A stretch of 64,000 bases of DNA from positions 310,001 to 374,000 of the forward strand of contig NZ_CP039543.1 in the NCBI RefSeq assembly GCF_013085545.1. The letters run 5' to 3'. Each line of letters starts with the position of its first letter. Within the stretch, counting starts at the first letter, position 1. Positions 27,389-39,893 of this stretch are shown here, piece by piece. The notes under the pieces were generated by a model, which saw nothing but the letters and a program-made list of their open reading frames with translations, was not told the origin of the DNA and made no database searches. This DNA is from Oceanidesulfovibrio marinus. Lineage in GTDB: Bacteria > Desulfobacterota > Desulfovibrionia > Desulfovibrionales > Desulfovibrionaceae. The position numbers and the translations under genes are program-made.

Positions 27389-27411
27389 TCCACCATCAGG
27401 GTGGACTTTTT
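27389..27411 (+). terminator. Probable intrinsic terminator after the 65-residue gene
   Basis: TCCACC (27389-27394), loop ATCAG and GGTGGA (27400-27405) form a perfect 6-bp stem followed by CTTTTTC. It would isolate the small gene from por downstream. Confidence 0.55.
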
Positions 27412-27434
27412 CGCAGGATGCATTGTCGCGCACA

Positions 27435-27454
27435 TTGCTTTTTGTTAAAAGCAA
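27435..27454. promoter_or_regulatory. 20-base palindrome upstream of por
   Basis: TTGCTTTT (27435-27442), TGTT and AAAAGCAA (27447-27454) make an 8-4-8 perfect dyad about 200 bases before the por start. It resembles an operator in shape (TTG...CAA ends), but its spacing differs from Rex or CRP/FNR-type sites, so no regulator is named. The rest of 27455-27640 shows no clear promoter or gene. Confidence 0.4.
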
Positions 27455-27614
27455 GTGATACAGAGCGCGATTTTCGTCCTGTACTGTTGTTTTGTCCAAG
27501 AATCTCGTCGCCTTACGGTGAGGCTGCCGGTGATCCCTCCCATTGTCGGCTGGTCTGGCCTCCTCTACTGGGTACGTCGCTCGTCTGTTCGGGTGATTGA
27601 GGGTCCGCGATTGA

Positions 27615-31316
<3,702 letters not shown>

Positions 31317-31343
31317 TCCACAGGACTGATACGAACCACAACG

Positions 31344-31378
31344 CGCGCGCCTCGTTCTTACGGGGCGCGCGTTTTTTT
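31344..31378 (+). terminator. Intrinsic terminator of por
   Basis: CGCGCGCC (31344-31351) and GGCGCGCG (31364-31371) are exact complements around a 12-base loop and are followed by seven T residues. This ends the por transcript 28 bases after the TAG. Confidence 0.9.
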
Positions 31379-31546
31379 GTGCCCTGGCACGCCGGGGAGC
31401 AACGCTCTCTTGGGACTCATATTTGGGGGATAACAACGTGTTCGGGGCAGCCTCCTCATGCCCGACCGACCTGTTCGATTCCTTGCCAGTTCCCACGCCC
31501 GGACAACACCGTTGCCGTCCCTGTCCGCTTGGTGCATGCTGGCAGA

Positions 31547-32971
31547 ATGACCCCATTCCAGTCAGCGCACGAGGCAGAGTTCGCCGCCACCTTGGATGTT
31601 GTGGCGGATGTCCTGGTGGTCGGTTCCGGTTTCGCCGGGTTGACCGCGGCATTGACCGCGCGCCGGCTCGGGGCCACGGTCCATGTCATCGAGAAAATGA
31701 AGGGTCTGGGCGGCAACTCGGTGATCAGCGACGGCGTGATTGCCGCGGCCGGTACATCCTTTCAGAAGCGTCAGGGGATAGAGGACTCGCCCGAATCCAT
31801 GCTCCGGGACATGCTGCGCGCAGGCCGCGGGCTCTCCCACGAGCCGTTGGCCCGCGCCGTGGCGTTCGGTTCTGCCGAGGCCTTTGAGTGGCTGCTGGAG
31901 CTGGGTGTGGCGTTCCAGGACAAGGTGGAACGCTCCGGCGGGCACGCCGCTTCCCGCGGCCATGTGGCCGGCAAGCACACCGGCGCGGCCATCATCCACC
32001 CGCTGCTCAGACATTGCCGCGAGGAGGGCGTGGCCATCGCCACGCAGACCGTGCTAGATGCGTTCGTAACCAACCAGAGCGGCCGCGTGGTGGGGCTGGA
32101 CGTACGCGAGGGGCACGATTACCGCGACCTGGACTCTGGCACGCCGCGGCGCATCGGTGCGGCCAGGGCCGTGGTTCTGGCCTGCGGCGGTTTCGGCGCC
32201 GACGTGGCCTTCCGCAGCGTGCAGGACCCGAGGCTGGACGCCACGGTGGACACCACCAACAAGCCCAGCGCCCTGGCTCAGGGGCTCGTCGCGGCCATGC
32301 GGCTGGGCGCGGCTCCTGTGCAGCTTTCCCGCATCCAGCTCGGCCCCTGGGGCAGCCCGGACGAGAAAGGCTTCGGCACAGGCCCCGGCTTTGCCAGCTA
32401 CGCGGCATTTCCCTATGGCCTGGTAGTGGACCCGACCACGGGCAAGCGGTTCATGAACGAGCTGGGCGACCGCAAGGCCCGCAGCGACGCGATTCTTGCG
32501 CTGGGTCACCCTGCCGTGTCCATCGCGGACGAGATGGCCTGTGAGGTGGCGAGCTACGACCCGGCCAAGGCGTTGCGGCGCGGCGTGGTGCGGCGTTTCG
32601 AGAGCACAGCCGAGCTGGGCGCGGCGTATGACATGCCCGTGGATGCGCTGGAACAGACCATCGACAGCTTTGCCGCGGGTGTGGCCAAGGGCGAGGATGC
32701 GGCGTTCGGCAAGTCGATCCTGGCGGATGCGCAGCCACCAAAGCCGCCGTTCTACGCCATGCGCACGTGGCCCAAGGTGCACTTCACCATGGGCGGCCTG
32801 CGTTCGGACGCCGAGGCGCGGGTTCTGGACTGCGACGGCCGGATCATACCGGGGCTCTATGCCGCCGGAGAGGTGGTCGGCGGGACCCACGGCGACAGCC
32901 GTCTGGGCAGCGCAGCCATTGCGGAGTGCATAGTCTTCGGCAGGATAGCGGGCCGCGCGGCAGCCCGTTGA
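31547..32971 (+). CDS. FAD-dependent oxidoreductase, fumarate reductase/flavocytochrome c flavoprotein type
   Basis: The 474-residue protein has the FAD-binding motif VVGSGFAGLTAAL near residue 22-34, EKMKGLGGNSVISDG next to it, and the C-terminal GGTHGDSRLGSAAIAECIVFGRIAG signature of the flavocytochrome c/fumarate reductase flavoprotein family. There is no heme domain, no Tat signal peptide and no FMN-binding domain, so it is a cytoplasmic flavoprotein subunit type. Start at 31547 (MTPFQSAHE) was chosen because the upstream frame overlaps the por terminator region. The electron acceptor or donor and the substrate are unknown; fumarate-like acids are only a family-based possibility. Confidence 0.85.
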   Translation: MTPFQSAHEAEFAATLDVVADVLVVGSGFAGLTAALTARRLGATVHVIEKMKGLGGNSVISDGVIAAAGTSFQKRQGIEDSPESMLRDMLRAGRGLSHEPLARAVAFGSAEAFEWLLELGVAFQDKVERSGGHAASRGHVAGKHTGAAIIHPLLRHCREEGVAIATQTVLDAFVTNQSGRVVGLDVREGHDYRDLDSGTPRRIGAARAVVLACGGFGADVAFRSVQDPRLDATVDTTNKPSALAQGLVAAMRLGAAPVQLSRIQLGPWGSPDEKGFGTGPGFASYAAFPYGLVVDPTTGKRFMNELGDRKARSDAILALGHPAVSIADEMACEVASYDPAKALRRGVVRRFESTAELGAAYDMPVDALEQTIDSFAAGVAKGEDAAFGKSILADAQPPKPPFYAMRTWPKVHFTMGGLRSDAEARVLDCDGRIIPGLYAAGEVVGGTHGDSRLGSAAIAECIVFGRIAGRAAAR

Positions 32972-33000
32972 AAATTTCACGCCGACTGCGGCTTTCAGTC

Positions 33001-33894
33001 TTATCCGAAGATGTCGAAGATTCGGTCCAGGTCCTCGTCCGGGTCAAAGCTGCCGTGGTCGGCTTCCATCACGGCCTGGTCGGGCAGGACCTCGGTGCGG
33101 CCGAACACGGCCAGGCAGGCGCGGTCGATGTCCATGATCGTGGCGCGGGTCTCATCGACGCTGATCTCCGGAATGCGCCGACCCTGCAGGAGCATGGTCT
33201 CCATGTTCGATCTTTTGAGGTCGCGCTCGAACTCCTGGAGCTCGCGCAGGGCGCGGGCCAGGGTCGCCTTGTGCATCTGCAGGCCGGCATAGACGGCCTC
33301 GTCGCTCTCCAGCCCGGAGAGCAGGGGGGCGAGCCGGCCGAACATGGTGAAGAAGGTCGGCGCGGAGCCGGAACGCCGGGCCAGGTCGCCCAGGAAGCGT
33401 GCCTGCGCCTCGGGCGTATCTTCGCCGCCCAGGTTGCGTTGCCGGCAGCGCACCAGCAGTCGTGTGGCCTGCTCCTCGTCCAGTCCCTCGGCTGCGCCTG
33501 CGGAAAGCTCCGGCCGCGGGACCCAACCCAAGCGCAGACGCCGGGCCAGCATCCGGCAATCGTCGGCATCCAGGGGCAGGCGCACCACGCCGAGCGCCGT
33601 CCTCACTGCCAGCACGGGCTTCAGCCCGGAAAGCGCCGCGGCCACGTCCGCCTCGTCCGTCTGATTTTCGCGTGCCTCGGCCTCCACGGCCATGCGCACT
33701 GCCTCGTCCGGTTCCAGCATGAACTCGCGCAGGGTCACGGCCTCGGCGTCATCGCCATTGAGCAGCGCGGCCAGCTCCTCGTCGCCCAGCGCGCCGTAGG
33801 TGGATTCTATGAAGTGGTGCGTCTCGTCGTCCATGGGGCGCTCTTCGCCCAGCCAGTCGCGCAGGACCTGGGCGATGCGCTGTGATGCGTCCAT
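33001..33894 (-). CDS. Hypothetical acidic protein, 297 residues
   Basis: The start is placed at MDASQRIAQVLRDWLGEERP (33894), with GGAGC 9 bases upstream; the frame stays open for another 750 bases upstream, but that part overlaps the divergent secreted-protein gene and is not coding-like. The product is largely helical and acidic (many Glu/Asp), with Leu-rich segments at 80-150 and the ending DLDRIFDIFG. No signal peptide, cysteine motif or known domain was recognised. It is convergent with the flavoprotein gene. Confidence 0.7.
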   Translation of the reverse strand: MDASQRIAQVLRDWLGEERPMDDETHHFIESTYGALGDEELAALLNGDDAEAVTLREFMLEPDEAVRMAVEAEARENQTDEADVAAALSGLKPVLAVRTALGVVRLPLDADDCRMLARRLRLGWVPRPELSAGAAEGLDEEQATRLLVRCRQRNLGGEDTPEAQARFLGDLARRSGSAPTFFTMFGRLAPLLSGLESDEAVYAGLQMHKATLARALRELQEFERDLKRSNMETMLLQGRRIPEISVDETRATIMDIDRACLAVFGRTEVLPDQAVMEADHGSFDPDEDLDRIFDIFG

Positions 33895-34149
33895 GAGAAT
33901 GCTCCGGGTAGTTCGTCTGTCTGTTGCAGGGCGAGGAAGCCCGCGCCGTGGCAATTCGTGCGCTGTCTTCCTCGGGCGGACGCCGGGGGCAGGGCCCGGC
34001 CGGCGTGAATCAGTTTTCATAGCATGCGGTAGAGACGCTTGTGAAGCCGCGGCCGGGGGCCGGCATGACGACACGGCGGCGCGCTTTCCGCCCCACATCT
34101 TTCCTTGTGCAACATTTCCATTTTCTGCCTGAGTGATTATAAAGGGATA

Positions 34150-34590
34150 ATGTGCAGAGTTATTGATATGCCAAGACAATGGTTCCAGATAGTTACATGC
34201 TGCCTGCTCCTGGTTTTCCTGGGGGGAGCGGCGCAGGCCCAAACGCAGACCCAGACGCCCGCGCAGAACGAAGAACAGCTCATGGTCTGGCTGCCAGAGG
34301 GGGCGAAGATTGTGCAGCGGCTGGTGCTGCCCAACAACATCGTCACGCGCGTTACCGCGCCGTTGCCGCCGGCCGATACGGTCGCCTTCTACTCGGAGCG
34401 GTTCAAGGAGGATGGCTGGGACCTGATCTCGGACTTTCAGACCGGTGACAGCTACCGTCTCTTTGCCATCAAGGGGCGGCGGGACGCCACGTTGAGCATC
34501 GATCCAGACGGCCGCGGCGGCAGCCGCATCCGTGCTTCTGTTTCCCGCACAGAGTGGCAACGCATCGAGCCGGGCGAGTCTGGTGAATGA
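34150..34590 (+). CDS. Small exported protein, 146 residues
   Basis: ATG at 34150 has AAAGGG just before it; an inner ATG at 34168 is also possible. The N-terminus is a clear signal peptide (basic MPRQW followed by a hydrophobic core and AQA), with cleavage likely after AAQA. A short Gln/Thr repeat (TQTQTPAQ) follows. The mature domain has alternating hydrophobic and charged residues, with VAFYSERFKEDGWDLISDFQ, and appears globular and beta-rich. It is a periplasmic or secreted protein of unknown function, divergent from the 297-residue gene. Confidence 0.72.
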   Translation: MCRVIDMPRQWFQIVTCCLLLVFLGGAAQAQTQTQTPAQNEEQLMVWLPEGAKIVQRLVLPNNIVTRVTAPLPPADTVAFYSERFKEDGWDLISDFQTGDSYRLFAIKGRRDATLSIDPDGRGGSRIRASVSRTEWQRIEPGESGE

Positions 34591-34698
34591 TTCTGCCCTT
34601 GTGTGGGCGATTCCATGCGTGCATTGGTTTGACCCAACCACGCAGGAGACTTCCAGCGTAAAGGGGTGCGTGTCCCGGTCTGTGTTCTGCCGGATTGG

Positions 34699-35205
34699 CT
34701 ATCGCATCAGGTAGTTGAACAGCCTGAGCAGAAACGGGGCTGTTAAAATAACCAACACGATGCGCGTGAAGTGGAAGGCCAGGACCAGCGGCGTTTGTGC
34801 GTCGATGGAGGTGGACAGCCCGATCATGGCGGACAGTGCGCCGGGGTTGGTGCCCAGGAAGGCCGTGGAGGAATCCAGCAGGCCGAACCGCGCGTAGATG
34901 ATGGCGATGACGAACCCCAGCACGATGAGCAGCGAGCTGGACACGAGGATGGGGCCGGCCAGCCGTTTGAGCTCCAACAGCATGCCCGGGTAGTACATGG
35001 TGCCCACGGTGATGCCGATGAGAATTTCCACGGCGAGCTTGACGTTGGAGGGCAGGGTGATGTCGGCGCCTTTCAATGCCTTGAACAGCATGACGGCCAC
35101 CATGGCGCCGATGAGGCCGCCGCCGGGAAAGCCGGTGCGGTTGAGGAGTATGCCGCCGGCTGCGCCGGCTGCGACGATCAGGATGATATCGACAACAGAG
35201 GTCAT
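34699..35205 (-). CDS. Half-length AbrB-type membrane protein
   Basis: The 168-residue protein has about five membrane segments and the AbrB-duplication signature: GGILLNRTGFPGGGLIGAMVAV and the later FLGTNPGALSAMIGLS. E. coli-type AbrB proteins contain two such repeats; this one has a single repeat, so it could work as a dimer. These proteins are predicted transporters or regulators of AbrB-family activity, with no firm substrate. The start at 35205 follows GGAGAAC. No partner half is seen nearby. Confidence 0.78.
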   Translation of the reverse strand: MTSVVDIILIVAAGAAGGILLNRTGFPGGGLIGAMVAVMLFKALKGADITLPSNVKLAVEILIGITVGTMYYPGMLLELKRLAGPILVSSSLLIVLGFVIAIIYARFGLLDSSTAFLGTNPGALSAMIGLSTSIDAQTPLVLAFHFTRIVLVILTAPFLLRLFNYLMR

Positions 35206-35543
35206 GGCTGTGTTCTCCTGGAAGTTGCGCGAATGCGCATGGCCGCATCCACCCCCGGGGGTGTACGCCTGTAGACCACGTCCGGCAAGTGCGCATGGCC
35301 GAAACGCGCTACGGAGCAGCCGCAGGCCAAGGTCCCCATGACGGCGAACGAAGCGCGGCCTTCTCTCCGAATCCAGGCAGCCGGCATGCGATGTCTTTGG
35401 CCTGGATGCGCTGTATTGTCAGATTGTCAGCAGCAGGTGTGTCCAATATCATGGACAGCGTGGATGGGCGGCGCGGCCGTGGTGAAGACCGCACAATACA
35501 TGACGTTGTCTGTCGCAAGTATGCCCGCCGGGACGTTGCGGTT
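35206..35543. other. Intergenic stretch without a recognised gene
   Basis: This 338-base gap between two minus-strand genes holds no convincing coding frame. It contains a short dyad TGTCCA/TGGACA at 35440-35457 whose role is unknown. The promoter of the AbrB-type gene is expected in 35206-35300 but could not be pinned down. Confidence 0.4.
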
Positions 35544-36176
35544 CTAACGGCGGGGCAGGGACCCTCGCCCCTGGGGAGCGGACGGGGGGTGCTGGCCTCC
35601 GCCGCCGAGCTGGGCGCGCGGGGCAGGGCGTCCGTGGAATCCAGGCTTGTCGCCATAGCCGGACCTGTCTGGGTAGCCGTACCGCCGGTAGTACTGCCGC
35701 CGGAGGCGGTCCCGTTCCAGGCGGTCGCGGTTCCGCAATCCCCCGTAGTAGACGCCGTTGTACCAGTAGGTGTTGGGATATGGATCGGGCGGCGTGCGGT
35801 TGGCGCGCAGGTCCGCAATCTGTTGATCGATGGCCGCAATCTGCCGCTCCAGCTCGGCGATGTCTCGTTCCAATCTGCTCTTGTCCCGCTCGGCTTCCAG
35901 CCTGCGCTTCCGTTCCTCCTCCAGCCGCTGTTTCTGCGCTTCCTTCTCGTCCTGCTGCGCCTGCTCCGCCGCTGTGGGCGGCGGCAGGGACGGTCCCACG
36001 TCCAGACGCTGCTCCCCACCGCGCGGGTCATCCCAGATGATAACGTTGCGGCCGGACTCCTGTGCCAGGGCCACGGCAGCGGATATGACCACGAAGCAAG
36101 CGGCAAGGACGAGCAGCCCGGCGGCGCGCAGAACGCGGCAGGCAAGGGCGCCGGGATCTGCGCCGCGGCTACTCAT
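35544..36176 (-). CDS. Secreted coiled-coil protein, second of a pair
   Basis: The 210-residue product starts at MSSRGADPG (36176), in an 8-base overlap with the gene upstream. It has a hydrophobic signal segment (LLVLAACFVVISAAVALAQ) at about residues 18-36, then a short NVIIWDDPRGGEQ motif, a Glu/Arg/Lys-rich coiled coil at about 62-120 and a Tyr/Arg/Gly-rich tail ending in QGRGSLPRR. The IIWDD motif also occurs as IIWYDE in the upstream gene, so the two are paralogues that have diverged. The function is unknown; an envelope location is inferred. Confidence 0.7.
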   Translation of the reverse strand: MSSRGADPGALACRVLRAAGLLVLAACFVVISAAVALAQESGRNVIIWDDPRGGEQRLDVGPSLPPPTAAEQAQQDEKEAQKQRLEEERKRRLEAERDKSRLERDIAELERQIAAIDQQIADLRANRTPPDPYPNTYWYNGVYYGGLRNRDRLERDRLRRQYYRRYGYPDRSGYGDKPGFHGRPAPRAQLGGGGQHPPSAPQGRGSLPRR

Positions 36177-36747
36177 CGGCAAGCTGCATCTGGAGGGCAT
36201 GTCTGGTCACCTCCACGTTCATTTTCATTTCCGCCAGTATTTCCAGGTCGTTCCGCAGCTGGTTGATCTCGTACTTCAGCTGGATGCACTTTGCCTCGTT
36301 GCGGTTGAAGATGCGGTCCTGGCGGTATCGCTTGTAACTGATGTCGCGTTGGACGTCCTGCATGGCGCGGTCGATGGCGTCGCTGCGTTTACTCAGGGCC
36401 TCCAGGCGGGTCTGGGCGTACTTCGCGGGCCGGGCGTCCCTGGTGACGCCGGCGGTGGCCGTGCCATTGGTGTCCGGCGTAGGGATGTGCGTCCCGTTGC
36501 CCGCCGCGGCGTCCTCCAGGCTATCCGCAGGAGGGGCAATGGCGCCTGTCCCGCTCGGCGGGATGTCGTACTTTGCCATGACTATGGACTCGAGAACGCG
36601 CCGCTCGTAGGGGCCAGGCTCCTGCATGACGACGGAATGCATTTCGTCGCAGGGCTCGTCGTACCAGATGATGGTGTCGCCGGCGCGGAGAGGGGCGGCT
36701 GACAGCAGATATATGGCTGTGGCGATTGGGATAATGCGAAACATCAT
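36169..36747 (-). CDS. Secreted coiled-coil protein, first of a pair
   Basis: The 192-residue product begins MMFRIIPIATAIYLLSAAPL, a signal peptide with likely cleavage after LRAG or nearby. Right after it comes DTIIWYDEPCDEMHSVVM. The C-terminal third is a charged coiled coil (about residues 105-185) containing an isolated Cys at CIQLKYEI. It overlaps the downstream gene by 8 bases (ATGAGTAG), so the two are translated together. A GGAG site precedes the start. Confidence 0.72.
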   Translation of the reverse strand: MMFRIIPIATAIYLLSAAPLRAGDTIIWYDEPCDEMHSVVMQEPGPYERRVLESIVMAKYDIPPSGTGAIAPPADSLEDAAAGNGTHIPTPDTNGTATAGVTRDARPAKYAQTRLEALSKRSDAIDRAMQDVQRDISYKRYRQDRIFNRNEAKCIQLKYEINQLRNDLEILAEMKMNVEVTRHALQMQLADE

Positions 36748-37117
36748 GATGGCGACTCCGGCATGGATAGCGGTTTGGCAATACGGTCACGCCGCTAATC
36801 CATGGAGTCTGAGCATAGCACTGCCGAGCGTCGGTGGGCAACCGCTGTCCGGAAAATCATTCAATAAACATATCGGGCGCCGGCGGTCCGGGCGGTGGCC
36901 TGCGGGCAGCGCCGGAACGGAGGACAGGGGGCGGCGGGCCAACGCTTCCGGGACGATGGCGCGTCGGATCTGTCGGCGTTATCCGGCCGGGCCGGGTCGT
37001 CGCGCTGGTATTGCGGTGGAATTCATGTACAATGTGGCGACTCGCAACCCGCGGAAGCAAACTGCGACATGACCGAGCATTGATGCACGCACCATACAAC
37101 GGAGCCGGAACCAGACC
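36748..37117. other. Divergent intergenic stretch, no gene recognised
   Basis: This 370-base region between the secreted coiled-coil pair and the glycosyltransferase has no convincing gene. It likely carries promoters in both directions, but no -35/-10 pair could be called with confidence. GC drops toward 37020-37118. Confidence 0.4.
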
Positions 37118-38077
37118 ATGCCGAAAGTTTCCATCATAATGCCAGCGTACAATTCCATGCCGTACATCAAGGAGAGCTATGAATCCGTGATGGCTCAGAC
37201 GTACCAGGACTTCGAGCTGATTATTACGGACGATGGATCGACCGATAATTTTTCGGAATGGAGCGAGACAATCGATGATGAGCGCGTCACAGTCCTGCGC
37301 CAGCAGAATGCAGGAGCCAGCGCAGCGCGGAACAAGGGCATACAGATCGCATCCGGAGCATATCTCGCATTCATCGACGCCGATGATATATGGTATCCGA
37401 CAAAGCTTGAAAAGCAGGTCACGCTGCTGGATAACAATGAAGAAGTTGGTCTTGTGTACACACATGTCCTCTCCATTGACGAAAATGGCGCGTCCAGAGA
37501 CAAGGAGTATAAGTACTACCAGGAAGGATGGGTGTGGCGGGAGCTGCTCAAGGAGAACTTTCTGGTCTGCGGCAGCACGCCGGTCATACGCGCGGAATGC
37601 TTCGAGAAGGTCGGGCTGTTTGATACGGAGCTGAAGAACTGCAACGATAGAGACATGTGGATTCGCATTGCACGGCACTATCAGTTCGCCGTAGTGCCGG
37701 AGGTACTCGTGGAGTATCGCCAGTACGACACAAGCCTGTCCATGCAGTATGCGACGCGCGAGATCAGCATCAACCGCTTTCTCACCAAGGCGTCCAAGGA
37801 TGCGCCGGAGGAGCTGCACGGTCGGGAGCTCGACCGCATCATGCGCGACGCGTTCAGCCAATCCTACAATGTGATGGCGTGGAAACCATTGCAGAGTGAA
37901 CGCATGAGCTGGAAAGACGCCTGGCAATACTATGTGAAATCGATCCGCAAAAATCCGTCGTACGCGTTCTCCAAAGACAGCATACGCCTTGCCGCATCGC
38001 TGGCGCTTATCGGTATTGCAGGAAGAGACAGGTATAACGCATTCCGCAACAGTGTACGCAAGACGCTCAAGCCGTAA
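37118..38077 (+). CDS. Glycosyltransferase family 2
   Basis: The 319-residue inverting glycosyltransferase has the GT-A fold with MPKVSIIMPAYNS at the N-terminus, the ITDDGSTDN motif, NAGASAARNKGIQIASG and the DxD-type IDADDIWYP at about residues 87-95. The C-terminal third is helical and basic. It would transfer a sugar from a nucleotide donor to a lipid-linked or cell-surface acceptor. GC is clearly lower than in the flanking genes, so it may have been acquired. It faces a flippase gene across a 9-base convergent gap. Confidence 0.86.
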   Translation: MPKVSIIMPAYNSMPYIKESYESVMAQTYQDFELIITDDGSTDNFSEWSETIDDERVTVLRQQNAGASAARNKGIQIASGAYLAFIDADDIWYPTKLEKQVTLLDNNEEVGLVYTHVLSIDENGASRDKEYKYYQEGWVWRELLKENFLVCGSTPVIRAECFEKVGLFDTELKNCNDRDMWIRIARHYQFAVVPEVLVEYRQYDTSLSMQYATREISINRFLTKASKDAPEELHGRELDRIMRDAFSQSYNVMAWKPLQSERMSWKDAWQYYVKSIRKNPSYAFSKDSIRLAASLALIGIAGRDRYNAFRNSVRKTLKP

Positions 38078-38086
38078 CCCAGAGTT

Positions 38087-39487
38087 CTATGAATGGGTCG
38101 GCTTTGCACTCCGCAGCACTTCGACCACTATCTCGCGCGATGTCTTGCTGAATATGAACAGCATAGTCATGGAGACGATGTACACGACAAACGTTGGAAT
38201 CGGCTTCATGAATACGCTGGCAACGAGCGGTATGGCTGAGAACAGGACGATGCCGAACGCCTTGCTGTAGTCGATGCCCGTGAGAACCCTGTGTGTATAT
38301 CGCAGCAGGACAAAGACACTGAGCGTGGAGAAGAGCTGGCCTATGATGTAGCCCCAGATGCCGAACAGGTACATGCCGAGACACGCCGTGGAGTAGAGCA
38401 GCAGGAAGTAGGCAAGAAAGTGCAAGGCGATGGCGCCCAGCTTTTCGTAGAGCTTCAGAATGGTGATGTGCAGGTCGAACACCGAAAGGATGACGAACGC
38501 CAGGGCCACAGCCGGGAACAGCTTGGCGCTGACGAACCACTCTTCGCCGAACACGAGCGGAATGAGCCACGTGCTGAACACGGCGAACAGCGCCAGCGCC
38601 GGGCCGATCATCAGGGCCTGATAGGCCATGCCCTTGCTGGTCACGCGGGCCAGCCTCTCCTTGTCCGTGGCGAACTTGGACAGCACTCCCAGCGACATGA
38701 AGCGGGTAACCTGCCGCAGCAGTGAGAGCTGCTGCGTGAGGCGGACCGTGAGGTTGATGATGCCGGCGGCCCCGATGCCCAGGATGGGCGTGACGCCCAG
38801 GGGCACGAGCAGCACCTTGAGATTGCTCAGGGCCTGGGCGCCTGAGACCCGGAGGCCGAAGTTCAGCGCCGGCTTCAGATATTGTTTCTTGAGGTACAGC
38901 GAGATGGGGTAGGGCGCCTTTCGATACGCGAGAATGAACTTGGACAGCGATCCCACCATGAGCCCGATGATCGGGGCCCAGTAGGACGCGCCCAGAAAGA
39001 CCAGGGTGAGCGAGGTGGTGTAGATGAACACCTGGCAGAGCATCTCGATGCCGCCGACGTAGGCGAAGTCGAGCTCGCGGCGCATGAGATTGATGGAGAA
39101 GCTGGCCAGCAGCTCAAAGAGCAGGGCGATGGAGACACAGCGGACAAGGGGCGTTATCTCCGGCTGGGTTGACGCCCAGGCAAGTATGGGCGCGGCAAGG
39201 GAAAACAGCGCGGCCAGAACGATGCCGAGCACCAGGTGGAGCGATGCAAGACTCCGAAGGGCATCATCGGAAATCTCTTGTTCCTTGACTATGTAATCCC
39301 CGGTTCCAAGGTCTGCGAACCAGAAGACGAAGAAGAAGTAGTTGAGCGTGATGGAGGCAATACCGTAGTTCACCGGACCCAGCATGCGGGCGATGACCAT
39401 TGTGTTCGCGAAAGACAAGCCCATGTACGTGACTTGACGCATCGCGAGAACCTTTCCGCCTCTTTTTACTTTGGTGGCTATGTCCAT
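38087..39487 (-). CDS. Oligosaccharide flippase (Wzx-like, MATE/PST type)
   Basis: The 466-residue protein has about twelve to fourteen hydrophobic segments of the polysaccharide flippase type, with the cytoplasmic VKRGGKVLAMRQVTY N-terminus and long membrane arrays such as GASYWAPIIGLMVGS. It would flip lipid-linked oligosaccharides across the inner membrane. No polymerase or priming transferase sits next to it, so it may serve with the convergent glycosyltransferase or with other loci. Its GC is lower than neighbouring genes. Confidence 0.82.
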   Translation of the reverse strand: MDIATKVKRGGKVLAMRQVTYMGLSFANTMVIARMLGPVNYGIASITLNYFFFVFWFADLGTGDYIVKEQEISDDALRSLASLHLVLGIVLAALFSLAAPILAWASTQPEITPLVRCVSIALLFELLASFSINLMRRELDFAYVGGIEMLCQVFIYTTSLTLVFLGASYWAPIIGLMVGSLSKFILAYRKAPYPISLYLKKQYLKPALNFGLRVSGAQALSNLKVLLVPLGVTPILGIGAAGIINLTVRLTQQLSLLRQVTRFMSLGVLSKFATDKERLARVTSKGMAYQALMIGPALALFAVFSTWLIPLVFGEEWFVSAKLFPAVALAFVILSVFDLHITILKLYEKLGAIALHFLAYFLLLYSTACLGMYLFGIWGYIIGQLFSTLSVFVLLRYTHRVLTGIDYSKAFGIVLFSAIPLVASVFMKPIPTFVVYIVSMTMLFIFSKTSREIVVEVLRSAKPTHS

Positions 39488-39842
39488 AAGAAGAGCTTCA
39501 ACTGGTGTCGCAGGGTGGAGGAGCAGGGGAAGATGTTATAGCGCAGGAGAATAGGAGTCTTTGTAGAATGGAGACACAGGACAGTATAATCAGTTGTGAA
39601 GATGGGCACTGGAAAATGGGCGTATTCGCAATTGTGTGCCATTATGTATATGCATGATGCTTTCAAGGACGAGTTCATCCAAGCATCATTGACGATATCA
39701 CTTCTCCTCGGCAATTCAACATATTTTCTGCGGCTCCGCCAATAATCAGATGCGCGCCGTTTGATGCTGCCGGAGTAGAGCGGACGTTTGCCAAAGCGCC
39801 TGCGCGGTGGATGGCAGGCTTGAAGGAGGTCCCAAAACAAAA
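39488..39842. other. Intergenic stretch upstream of the flippase gene
   Basis: This AT-richer 355-base region lies between the flippase start and the terminator of the phosphate operon (both minus strand). A TATACT on the minus strand near 39588 could be a -10 element, but no good -35 pairs with it. No gene recognised. Confidence 0.4.
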
Positions 39843-39869
39843 CGGGCAGGGACTCTTCATCCCTGCCCG
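39843..39869 (-). terminator. Intrinsic terminator of the pit-DUF47 operon
   Basis: CGGGCAGGGA (39843-39852) and TCCCTGCCCG (39860-39869) form a perfect 10-bp stem with a 7-base loop. On the minus strand it is followed by TTTTGTTTTG, so it ends the operon 24 bases after the DUF47 stop. Confidence 0.88.
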
Positions 39870-39893
39870 CTGCATTACACAAATATAGTACGC

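Noticed and set aside
33895-34641. Upstream in-frame extension of the 297-residue hypothetical gene
   Set aside because: It would overlap the divergent secreted-protein gene and its promoter, and its composition is not coding-like; a ribosome site supports 33894.
35289-36266. 325-codon plus-strand open frame
   Set aside because: Antisense to the two secreted coiled-coil genes, which have signal peptides and a sensible overlap.
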